Assembly: GCA_964390905.1 (NCBI GenBank)
Contig: CAYMLO010000014.1
Coordinates: 1 to 64,000, forward strand
DNA: 64,000 bases
Direction of reading: 5' to 3'
Source: JAFGLZ01 sp964390905
Lineage (GTDB): Bacteria; Planctomycetota; Phycisphaerae; UBA1845; JAFGLZ01
Notes under the pieces: model-generated
What the model was told of the DNA's origin: nothing
What the model saw: only the letters and a program-made list of their open reading frames with translations
The model's database searches: none
Shown: positions 32,480-40,663 of the stretch, in pieces
Position numbering within the stretch: position 1 is the first letter of the stretch
How the letters are laid out: every line of letters begins with the position of its first letter
Made by a program: the position numbers and the translations under genes

Positions 32480-34677
32480 CGCGTACAGAGACCCACACCG
32501 ACGTATCCCAAGAGCCGACGGCCGCGGCCATCCGTGTGGCCATCGGGGGGAATCCCAACAGCGGCAAGACCTCGATCTTCAACCACCTCACCGGGACGAT
32601 CCAGAGCGTGGGCAACTGGCCGGGCGTGACGGTCTCACGCAAGGAGGGCAAGGCCCGTCTGGACGGTCGGGAGTTCGCCGTGACCGACCTGCCCGGGACC
32701 TACTCTCTGACGGCCTATAGCCTGGAAGAGCTTGTGGCTCGCAACTTCCTGCTGGAGGGCAAGCCCGAGGTGGTCATCGACGTGGTCGACGCCGCCAACT
32801 TGGAGCGCAACCTCTACTTGACCGTCCAGTTGCTGGAGATGGAAGCACCCCTCGTCGTCGCGCTCAACATGATCGACCTGGCCGAGAAACGCCAGCTGAA
32901 GATCGACGCAGAGAAGATGGCGACGCTGCTGGGCGCACCGGTGGTGCCCACGACGGGCAATCGCGGCTTGGGGATGGCGGAGGTCCTGCGGGCTTGTGCC
33001 AAGGTGGCCGACCGCAGGGATTCCGCGGCCTTCCCGCGGATTCACTACGGTCACGAGGTCGAGGCCGAGGTCCGGGCCCTGACCGAGGTGATCGCCGCCG
33101 ATCCGGACTTCTCGACCAGGTATCTGCCGCGCTGGGTGGCTGTCAAGCTGATCGAGAAGGACGAGGAGGTTCTCAAGGCGGTCCGGTCGGCGAGCGCCGA
33201 TCCCGATACGATCACGTCCGCCGCCGAAAGGGCCATCCGCGGCATCGAGCGGCATTTCGACGAGGCCGCCGAGATCATCATCGCCGAGCGCCGCTATGGC
33301 TTCGCAGCCGGCGTCGTGCGGGAGTGCGTGACGCGTACGGGCGAGGCCTCGATGCAGGATCTGACCGACCAGATCGACAGCGTGGTGTGCAACCGGGTCG
33401 TGGGCCCGGTGCTGCTGGCGGCGGTCGTGTACGCGCTGTTCGTGGCGGTCTTCAAGGTGGCGGATGAGTGGGGGTGGCTGTTCGGCAGGAGCCCGACGGC
33501 GTGGGTCGAGGCGTTCTTCGAGTGGTGCCAGGCCGTGGTCGCCCCGCTGGAAGCGAGCGTGCCGCTGCTCTACTCGCTCCTTCACGACGGCGTGATCGCG
33601 GGCGTGGGCGGCGTGATGTCGTTCGTGCCGCTCATCTTCGTGATGTTCATGTTCGTCGCGGTCCTGGAAGACACGGGCTATATCGCCAGGGTGGCCTTCA
33701 TTCTGGATCGGGTCTTGAAGCAGTTCGGCCTGCAGGGCAAGAGCATCCTGGCGATGATCGTCTCGGGCGGGCTGGGCGGCGGCGGGTGCGCCGTGCCCGG
33801 CGTGTTGGCGACCAGAACCTTGCGTGAAGAGAAGGACCGCTTGGTGACGATGCTCGTCGCCCCCGTCATGAACTGCGGCGCCAAGATCCCCGTCTACCTG
33901 ATGCTGATCGCCGCCTTTTTCGCCCACCATCAGGCCGGCATGATGTTCCTGATGTGGGCCCTCAGCTGGGTCGTCGCGCTGGCGGCGGCATGGTGCCTGC
34001 GGCGATTCGTCGTCAAGGGCGAGCAGACGCCCTTCGTCATGGAGCTGCCCGCCTACCACATGCCCACCGTCAAGGGCGTGTTGCTACACACCGGCGAACG
34101 GACGTGGATGTACGTCAAGAAGGCCGGCACGATCATCCTGGCCGTCAATCTGGTCCTGTGGGCGGCCATGTACTTCCCGCGCGTCGACGCCGAGGCGGCC
34201 CGATCCAAGCTCCGCGAGGCCGAGCCGGGCCTGACCGAAGCGGCGGTCGACAACAAGGTCGCCGAGGCGCAGCTGGCGGGCAGCCTGGCCGGGCGGCTGG
34301 GCAACGCCCTCACGCCGCTCTCACAACTGGCCGGGTTCGATTGGCGAACCAACATCGCCTTGATCGGCGGGTTCGCGGCCAAGGAGGTTGTCGTCGGCAC
34401 GATGGGCACCGCCTACGCCATGGGCGAGATCGACCCGGACGAATCCCAGACGCTGTCGCAACACCTGGCCAGCGACCCGACCTGGGGTCCGGTCCGAGGC
34501 TTGGCGATGATGGTCTTCGTGATGGTCTACGCCCCGTGCTTCGTAACGGTGGCGGTGATCCGTCGTGAGAGCGGCTCGTGGCGCTGGCCGCTCCTCGCCA
34601 TCGCCTACACGACGGCTTTGGGGTTCGTGCTGGCCGTCCTGGTCTACCAGGTGGGCTCGCTCCTGGTGGGCGCATAG
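32476..34677 (+). CDS. feoB: ferrous iron transporter FeoB
   Basis: A 733-aa Fe(II) transporter of the inner membrane, with an N-terminal GTPase domain and a C-terminal helix bundle. The G-motifs are GNPNSGKT (G1), NWPGVTV (G2), DLPGTYSL (G3) and NMID (G4). The membrane part has the two FeoB gate segments, GGLGGGGCAVPGV and APVMNCGAKIPVY, each with a Cys in the expected position. Length and domain order match the family. It is the last gene of the operon, which has no feoC homologue. It ends 17 bases before the stop of the converging GT-C gene. Confidence 0.97.
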   Translation: MTRTETHTDVSQEPTAAAIRVAIGGNPNSGKTSIFNHLTGTIQSVGNWPGVTVSRKEGKARLDGREFAVTDLPGTYSLTAYSLEELVARNFLLEGKPEVVIDVVDAANLERNLYLTVQLLEMEAPLVVALNMIDLAEKRQLKIDAEKMATLLGAPVVPTTGNRGLGMAEVLRACAKVADRRDSAAFPRIHYGHEVEAEVRALTEVIAADPDFSTRYLPRWVAVKLIEKDEEVLKAVRSASADPDTITSAAERAIRGIERHFDEAAEIIIAERRYGFAAGVVRECVTRTGEASMQDLTDQIDSVVCNRVVGPVLLAAVVYALFVAVFKVADEWGWLFGRSPTAWVEAFFEWCQAVVAPLEASVPLLYSLLHDGVIAGVGGVMSFVPLIFVMFMFVAVLEDTGYIARVAFILDRVLKQFGLQGKSILAMIVSGGLGGGGCAVPGVLATRTLREEKDRLVTMLVAPVMNCGAKIPVYLMLIAAFFAHHQAGMMFLMWALSWVVALAAAWCLRRFVVKGEQTPFVMELPAYHMPTVKGVLLHTGERTWMYVKKAGTIILAVNLVLWAAMYFPRVDAEAARSKLREAEPGLTEAAVDNKVAEAQLAGSLAGRLGNALTPLSQLAGFDWRTNIALIGGFAAKEVVVGTMGTAYAMGEIDPDESQTLSQHLASDPTWGPVRGLAMMVFVMVYAPCFVTVAVIRRESGSWRWPLLAIAYTTALGFVLAVLVYQVGSLLVGA

Positions 34678-34694
34678 CACGCCGGGAAACGGGC

Positions 34695-36479
34695 CTACAG
34701 CTTGCCGTGCCGACTCAGAACCTCCTGCATCCGTCTGGCGAACTCGGGCTGATCCCACCTCGGAAACTGCCATTTGAGCTGCCGCTGCTGGATCTCTGCA
34801 GGCAGGGGACGCCGCTGTTCGGGCGGGGCCAACAGCGGGCGGATGTCAAACACGGCCAGGGCCTGACGGGGGCGCTTGACGGGAAGAACGAGCAACCGGC
34901 CGGGGCAGTTCTTGGCCAGCAGCTCGAACGTCGTGCGATCAATGCCCGACAGGTTCGAGTCGAAGATGTAGAACTGGACCGACCAGCCGGGCGGCAGGCG
35001 GTTCTGCAGCGAGGAGAGCGACTCGGACGTGAAGGGCAGCACGGGGGTCGGCGATCGCCACAGGGGACGACGGATGAAGTAGGCGAGCTGTGCGTCGGCG
35101 TACGTGTTGGTCAGAACGGCCGCGTTGGAGGGAAAGGCACTCTCCCCCATTGCTTCGAACAGATAGAAGGACTCCGGTCGCCTGTCGGCCCGTTCGAAGC
35201 ACTCGCCGATGGAACGCTTCTGCCCGAGGATCACGACCAGCAGCGCCACGACCGCCAGCACACGTCCGTGCACCGGGACCCCACGCTGGTACAACCATCG
35301 GACCATCACGCCGATTCCCCCGCCCATGACGATTACGATCAGCGGCAGGAGCTGACTCATCGTGTGCGGGTGCTTGATCGTGTGAACGGGCATGAAGAAG
35401 TACCAGGTGACCGAGCCGGCCAGCGCCGCCAACAGCAGGGCGCCCGCTCGTCGGATCGTCGCTGCCCCGCCCCGTTCCCGTCCGGCCAACGTCAGCCAGA
35501 CCACCCCGACGATCGGCAGCACTGGCCAGGACCAGTAGTACAATCGCCGGCTGTGCGACAAGACGAACTCGGGGACCTTGTCCATAAGAACGGCCCACCG
35601 GTCCTGTTCGAAGCCGCGTCCGGGCCTGCGGAAGGCGTCCGCCGCGTCCTCCACCGCCGCCGACCATCCCAGCGCCCAGCAGTTCTGCAGGAAGTGCAGG
35701 CCCACGCCCGCCACCGGCGCCGTTCCCAGAACGATCAAAGGACGCCAGCATTTGCGGAGCCGACCCGTCGCCAAGACGTAGACCCACGCGAAGACCTGCG
35801 GGTAGATGATGAACTCGAAGCTGGTCAGCGCCTCGAGCATCAGCACGACCCAACAGCCGATCCATGCCTTCATGGCGGGGCGGTCGCTGCGGACGGCGCG
35901 CGTGAAGAGCAGGATGAACACGCCCACAAAGAAGAAGTTGAACGTGTGGTGCAAGCTGATGCAGTAGGTGAAGAAGAAACCGGTCGTCCCCAGGAAGCCC
36001 AGGCCGCACGCCGCGGCGAGCGGCCCGATGTCCGACGCGAACGCCCGGTACATACAGACCAGCCCCACGATGCCGACCAGGCCGTAGAAGATCCGTATGG
36101 CCGCCAGTGACTCGACCCCCACGATACGCAGCAGGCCGTTGACGAGGTTGGTGAACGGCGGATAGTGCGTGTAGTAGGAGGGCGGATCCGTCATCGCACC
36201 GAGGTAAAACACCGGCAGCATCCGCAGCCGGAACAGCCCGTGCTCGGCGAAGTTCTCCCCCGACATCAGCGTGTTCATGTCGGTGTACTGATCGTCCGGC
36301 CAGAGCACGTGCATGGTGCTCAAGCTGCAAACGATGATCAGCATGATCAGGGCGATGCCGGCGACGGCGACGTCGCACGCACGTTGAAGGTGTCGTGCCT
36401 CCGGGGTCTCCTGGCCGAGAGGGGACTCATCCTCGGTCTTCGGCGTGGCGGGAGATCGGGTCTTGGATTTCGCGGCCAT
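34695..36479 (-). CDS. multi-spanning GT-C-type membrane glycosyltransferase (paralogue A)
   Basis: A 594-aa polytopic membrane protein with about ten hydrophobic segments. The first periplasmic loop has acidic residues after TM1 (WPDDQYTDMNTLMSGENF) and the hallmark SYYTHYPPFTN, as in GT-C family (GT39/ArnT-like) transferases that use polyprenyl-phosphate sugars. The C-terminal third (about 410-594) is soluble and without recognised motif. It is a close relative of the next upstream gene, with the same order of blocks (TDMNTLMSGENFA, TDPPSYYTHYPP, FLQNCWALG). It is the last gene of the minus-strand glycan locus. The donor and acceptor are unknown. Confidence 0.72.
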   Translation of the reverse strand: MAAKSKTRSPATPKTEDESPLGQETPEARHLQRACDVAVAGIALIMLIIVCSLSTMHVLWPDDQYTDMNTLMSGENFAEHGLFRLRMLPVFYLGAMTDPPSYYTHYPPFTNLVNGLLRIVGVESLAAIRIFYGLVGIVGLVCMYRAFASDIGPLAAACGLGFLGTTGFFFTYCISLHHTFNFFFVGVFILLFTRAVRSDRPAMKAWIGCWVVLMLEALTSFEFIIYPQVFAWVYVLATGRLRKCWRPLIVLGTAPVAGVGLHFLQNCWALGWSAAVEDAADAFRRPGRGFEQDRWAVLMDKVPEFVLSHSRRLYYWSWPVLPIVGVVWLTLAGRERGGAATIRRAGALLLAALAGSVTWYFFMPVHTIKHPHTMSQLLPLIVIVMGGGIGVMVRWLYQRGVPVHGRVLAVVALLVVILGQKRSIGECFERADRRPESFYLFEAMGESAFPSNAAVLTNTYADAQLAYFIRRPLWRSPTPVLPFTSESLSSLQNRLPPGWSVQFYIFDSNLSGIDRTTFELLAKNCPGRLLVLPVKRPRQALAVFDIRPLLAPPEQRRPLPAEIQQRQLKWQFPRWDQPEFARRMQEVLSRHGKL

Positions 36480-36576
36480 GGGATCGGTCTCGACCAGTTG
36501 TAGTTCACGGTTCGTTCGGCAGGGGAGTTATCGCAGATGACGCGGCGGTTTTCAACGCGGCCGGTACCGTGGCGCC

Positions 36577-38349
36577 CTATCTGGCCTCCGCGCCCAGCTT
36601 CTTGAGCCGGTCGGCAAGGCCGGGCGATTCCCATCGAGTAAATCCTCCCTTGAGCTGGATGGTTCGCCTCTCGGGGGTCAGGCGCCGGCGCTTGCCGGGC
36701 GGTTCCAGGAGCGGGGCCATGTCGAAGATGATCAAGTATCCGCGATTCCCTGGCCCGGGCATGTGGACCGCGTACCCGAGGCAGTTCTCCGCTAGGGGTT
36801 CGAAGACGGCGTGTTCGCCGGCGGGGGTGAAGATGTAGTAGCGCAACTGCCAATCATCGGGCAGGCGGTTCTGCAGCAGGGCAAGCTGTTTGGCGTTGAA
36901 AGGCAAGCTCTTGGAGGGTGATCGCCACAGCGGGCGCCGAATGAAGTAGGCGAGTTGGGCCTCCATGGGCGAATTGCTCAGAACCGCCGTCTTGGGCGGC
37001 AACCCGTTCTCGCCCAAGGCCTCGAACAGACGGCAATCGGTGGGCGGTTGCCTGCTTGTCGTCTTCAAACACTCGTCGACGGTCTTGACCTGCCCGTAGA
37101 TGACCAGCAGCGCGCATGCGGCGGCAGGCACACGACGGTAGAGCGGGGCCTTGCGTCTGATGGCGCATTCAACAACCGACCCAAGCGCACTGCCCACCGC
37201 GGTGAAGAGCAGTGCTAGGAGCTGACCCAGCGTGTGTACGTGGTGGACCGTGTGGCTCGGCATGGTTACGAACCATGCGAGTGCGCCGAACAGCGTGGCC
37301 GACACGAGCGTAGGCAGCCCTCGGGGCGTCGTTGGTCCGCGTCGCTTGCGATCGGCCAGCCAGAACCAAACCGCAAACGGAAACGCCAGCAGCGCCCACC
37401 GACGATAGAAGTAGAACAACTTGCCCATCTCCAGCAACTTCTTGGGAACTTGACTCAGGTAAGTCCACCGGAGATGAGAGCTCGGGCCGCCGGCGCTGCC
37501 GAAGGCGGTTGCCGCGTCGGCCGTCGCCGCGGACAGTCCCAGAGCCCAGCAGTTCTGTAGGAAGTGCAGCCCCACCCCGATTGCCGGGGCCGTCCCTAGC
37601 AGGATCAGCCCGCGCCACCGTTGGCCAAGCCGTCCCGTGGCGAATAAGTAGAACCACGCGAAGACCTGCGGATAGAGGATAAACTCGAAGCTCGTCAGCG
37701 ACTCCAGCAGCAGCACGACCCAGCAAGCGGCCCAGATGCCGACGGCCCGCCCGTTGCGCCGAACGGCAGACGTAAAGAGCAGGAAGAACACGCCCATGAA
37801 GAAGAAGTTGAACGTGTGATGCAGGCTGATGCAGTAGCTGAGGTAGAACCCGGTGGTGGCGATGAACCCCAGGCCGCAAACCGCCCCCAACGGCCCCATG
37901 TCCGGCGCGAAGGCCCGGTACATGCAGACCAGGCCCACGATGCACAGCAGCCCGCAGAAGACCCGCATGACCGCAAGGGACTCCACGCCGACGACACGCA
38001 ACAGGCCGTTTACGATGTTGGTGAGCGGCGGGTAATGCGTGTAGTACGAGGGCGGGTCCGTCATCGTGCCAAGGTGGAACACGGGCAGCAGCTTCAGCCG
38101 GAAGAACCCATGCGTGGCGAAGTTCTCCCCCGACATCAGCGTGTTCATGTCGGTGAATTCATCGCCCGGCCAGGTCACGTGCGTGGGGCTCAGCCACAAG
38201 ACGATGACGACCATGACGACGGCGATCGCCGCGGCGACCAAGTCGCATTGCCGCCGAAGACGCGTCTCCTCGGGCGCGGCGACATCGGCCGGCGGGTGAT
38301 CATCCGTGCCGGTGGCGACGTCTGTCCGCCTGCCGCGTTTCCTGGGCAT
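36577..38349 (-). CDS. multi-spanning GT-C-type membrane glycosyltransferase (paralogue B)
   Basis: A 590-aa polytopic membrane protein, paralogous to the protein downstream along its whole length. Shared blocks include FTDMNTLMSGENFA, TDPPSYYTHYPPLTN, SLHHTFNFFF, SLTSFEFILYPQVFAW and LHFLQNCWALG. It begins five bases downstream of the GT9 stop, so it is probably translationally coupled to it. As in paralogue A, the first loop after TM1 bears the acidic pair expected of GT-C enzymes (WPGDEFTDMN). A tandem duplication is the simplest explanation; the two may have separated in acceptor preference. The N-terminus is basic and cytoplasmic. Confidence 0.72.
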   Translation of the reverse strand: MPRKRGRRTDVATGTDDHPPADVAAPEETRLRRQCDLVAAAIAVVMVVIVLWLSPTHVTWPGDEFTDMNTLMSGENFATHGFFRLKLLPVFHLGTMTDPPSYYTHYPPLTNIVNGLLRVVGVESLAVMRVFCGLLCIVGLVCMYRAFAPDMGPLGAVCGLGFIATTGFYLSYCISLHHTFNFFFMGVFFLLFTSAVRRNGRAVGIWAACWVVLLLESLTSFEFILYPQVFAWFYLFATGRLGQRWRGLILLGTAPAIGVGLHFLQNCWALGLSAATADAATAFGSAGGPSSHLRWTYLSQVPKKLLEMGKLFYFYRRWALLAFPFAVWFWLADRKRRGPTTPRGLPTLVSATLFGALAWFVTMPSHTVHHVHTLGQLLALLFTAVGSALGSVVECAIRRKAPLYRRVPAAACALLVIYGQVKTVDECLKTTSRQPPTDCRLFEALGENGLPPKTAVLSNSPMEAQLAYFIRRPLWRSPSKSLPFNAKQLALLQNRLPDDWQLRYYIFTPAGEHAVFEPLAENCLGYAVHMPGPGNRGYLIIFDMAPLLEPPGKRRRLTPERRTIQLKGGFTRWESPGLADRLKKLGAEAR

Positions 38350-38353
38350 CGTC

Positions 38354-39598
38354 TCAGTCTTCTGTACTCGGGTCCGCTGTGGGGTTGGCGGCGCGCCGGC
38401 GTCGTCGATCCGGTGCGTCGGTCAACATGGCTTCGGCCGCCTCGATCACCGTCTTCGGCTCGATGGCCTGCATGCACCATCCCTCATGATGGCACCACAT
38501 CCCCTCGAACGTGGTGAACATGTACAGGCACGGGCTGCACGCGTAGTCACTGTAGACGACGCGATGCCCCTCGACGTGAGGGGCATAGAACCCGGGCCGG
38601 CCAGGCCCCCACAGAGAAACCATGGGAACGCCCTGCGCCGCGGCCATGTGCATCGGCCCCGAGTCGTTCGTGACAAAGCCGTCCAACAGCGACAGGGCCG
38701 CAATGAACTCGTCGAGGGACCACAGACCGGCCGCCACGATCACCCGGTCGCGGACTTCGGACGGCAGACGATCCACCAGCGAGGAGACGTAGTCCTTTTC
38801 GTCACTCGTCCCCGTCAGGACCACGTACAGCTCCGCATGGTTCGCAAGCAGTGCGCCGACGACCTCTGCGAAGTTGTCCAGGGACCATCGCCGCTCGAGG
38901 CTCAGGTCGCCGGCGTTGACGTTCACGCCCAGCAACGGCGACTCGGGCGGCCACCCGTGACGCTGCAGCGATTCGAGGGCCGATCGCCGCGCGTCGTCTC
39001 CCGGATCGATCCGCGACAGCGTCCGGTCGTCGATGGGAACATCGAGTTGGCCAGCGGCCTGCTCGTACACGTCGGTGATGTGCCGGTAGTAGTTGAAGTA
39101 GATCGGGTGCGTGACCAGGCTGTACCGCCAGAAATCGTTGAGATGGAACCCGACACGGACCCGCGCTCCGCTCAAGAACGTCATCAGCGTCGAGAACTTG
39201 CTGAAGAACTCCAGATCGATGACGGCCTCCACCCGCGCCCGGCGCACCCACACGATCTGGGCCAGCACGTCCCACGCGAAGCGCAGGGGCGATCGCGTCC
39301 GGATGATCCGCAGATCGGTGCAGACGTCCAGCCGGCGGAGCAAGGCCTCGTTGGTGTCGAACGTCACGAACGCCAGTCGCGACTTGGGATACCGCTGTCG
39401 GATGGCCCGCAGCACCGGCGTCGCCTCGATGATGCTGCCCAGGCCGAAGAACTTGAAGACCGCCAGCGTCCGTTCGCCCGTGATGGCGCGATCGCGTTTC
39501 GGCAGGATCGCGCGGGCCACGCTCACGAACAACCCCAAGAGGAAGCACATCGGCAGGCCGACCCAATGGTCGATCCACCGCATGCCCGTCAATCTCAT
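38354..39598 (-). CDS. glycosyltransferase family 9 protein (heptosyltransferase-like)
   Basis: A 414-aa GT-B-fold glycosyltransferase of family 9, the group of ADP-heptose:LPS heptosyltransferases. Motifs include FKFFGLGSIIEATPVLRAI at the N-terminus (acceptor side) and DGFVTNDSGPMHMAAAQGVP with VSLWGPGRPGFYAP at the donor site. The protein starts with a hydrophobic segment and may attach to the membrane. It is likely to extend a core-like or surface glycan. The ATG at 39598 was chosen; an upstream extension is Pro/Arg-rich and atypical. It sits in a run of minus-strand glycan genes, directly before the two GT-C paralogues. Confidence 0.88.
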   Translation of the reverse strand: MRLTGMRWIDHWVGLPMCFLLGLFVSVARAILPKRDRAITGERTLAVFKFFGLGSIIEATPVLRAIRQRYPKSRLAFVTFDTNEALLRRLDVCTDLRIIRTRSPLRFAWDVLAQIVWVRRARVEAVIDLEFFSKFSTLMTFLSGARVRVGFHLNDFWRYSLVTHPIYFNYYRHITDVYEQAAGQLDVPIDDRTLSRIDPGDDARRSALESLQRHGWPPESPLLGVNVNAGDLSLERRWSLDNFAEVVGALLANHAELYVVLTGTSDEKDYVSSLVDRLPSEVRDRVIVAAGLWSLDEFIAALSLLDGFVTNDSGPMHMAAAQGVPMVSLWGPGRPGFYAPHVEGHRVVYSDYACSPCLYMFTTFEGMWCHHEGWCMQAIEPKTVIEAAEAMLTDAPDRRRRRAANPTADPSTED

Positions 39599-39747
39599 GC
39601 CAGCCCGGTGCGGGCGGCGACGGGGTCGGGCGTCTTGTGTGCGGGGCTGCGGGCCTTTGGGGGTGGACCGAGAGGGCCCCGGCGATTCGTGTGCCAACCT
39701 CTGCCTCCCACGCAACGAACGGGGACGTCACAAACTCCCACGTTACT

Positions 39748-40644
39748 CTACAGATGCTCGGCAGGGCATGCAACGCGGCGGGCCGTCACGAGCATCTCCC
39801 CGCAGCGATAGCGGACGGGGCGCCTGCGAAGCCGCATCGGCAAACAGCGACGGATCAACGCCACGGCGGGCGTCAAGAACCAGTGTGGGTACGTCTGAAG
39901 CTGCGCGTGAAGGTAGTCGAGCGACAGGGACTTGGCGTGCCCGCGGACCCGGACGTCGTCGAATCCTGCCGCGCGCAACGCTTGATCGACGGCCCGGCCG
40001 GAGAGGTACTGGATGTGCTCGGCCTTGAAGTGAAGCCATCGTCGTCCCATTAAGCGTCTCGACAGCGTGTCCACCCGTGGCGTGGTGATGCACAGGACGC
40101 CCCCCGGACGTAGGAGCCTGGCGGCCGTGCGGAGGGTGCCGCCCATGTCGAGCACGTGCTCGATCACGTCCGTCATCGTGACGGCGTCGAAGTGCGAATC
40201 CGGGAACGTGCACGCGATCAGCTCTCCCTCGAAGACCCGCTCGGCGCCGTAGCGCTCTCGAAGCACGTTCGCCGAATACGGGTTCAGCTCCACGCCGTAC
40301 GGATCCCATCCGCCCTTCTCGGCGGCGGCCAGCAACAGTCCGGTGGCCGCGCCGACGTCGAGCAACACGGGTTTGCGACCGTCCGGCTGGCCGACCATTC
40401 GCTCGAGACGGCGGAGCGTGCCGGCGAAGGTGGCCTCCTTGGTGCGACTGGCGATGGATTCGTCTTCGTCCAGGCCCCAGGCGTCGTAGTAGTCCTGGTT
40501 GTAGATCCCGATCAGATCCTCCGCGGTGGGACGCGGCGTTCGGTGCCACGTGCCGCATTCGCCGCAGACGGCCACGTCCCCCGCACGGTCGACACGGCGT
40601 CGATGGCTGGGCGCGCCGCTGCAGACCGGGCACGGATCGTGCAT
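39748..40644 (-). CDS. SAM-dependent methyltransferase with N-terminal zinc ribbon (glycan locus)
   Basis: A 298-aa class I methyltransferase with a four-Cys zinc ribbon at the N-terminus (CPVCSGAPSH and CGECGTW). SAM motif I is LLDVGAATGLLLAAAE, followed by VTMTDVIEHVLDMGG. The layout matches the methyltransferase at 27.9-28.8 kb. It lies 19 bases after YfhO-like and 149 bases before the GT9 gene, in the same direction, so methylation of a sugar or lipid intermediate of the locus is likely but inferred. The ATG at 40644 directly precedes HDPCPVC. Confidence 0.82.
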   Translation of the reverse strand: MHDPCPVCSGAPSHRRRVDRAGDVAVCGECGTWHRTPRPTAEDLIGIYNQDYYDAWGLDEDESIASRTKEATFAGTLRRLERMVGQPDGRKPVLLDVGAATGLLLAAAEKGGWDPYGVELNPYSANVLRERYGAERVFEGELIACTFPDSHFDAVTMTDVIEHVLDMGGTLRTAARLLRPGGVLCITTPRVDTLSRRLMGRRWLHFKAEHIQYLSGRAVDQALRAAGFDDVRVRGHAKSLSLDYLHAQLQTYPHWFLTPAVALIRRCLPMRLRRRPVRYRCGEMLVTARRVACPAEHL

Positions 40645-40663
40645 GGCTTCTGAGTGCGACGGG

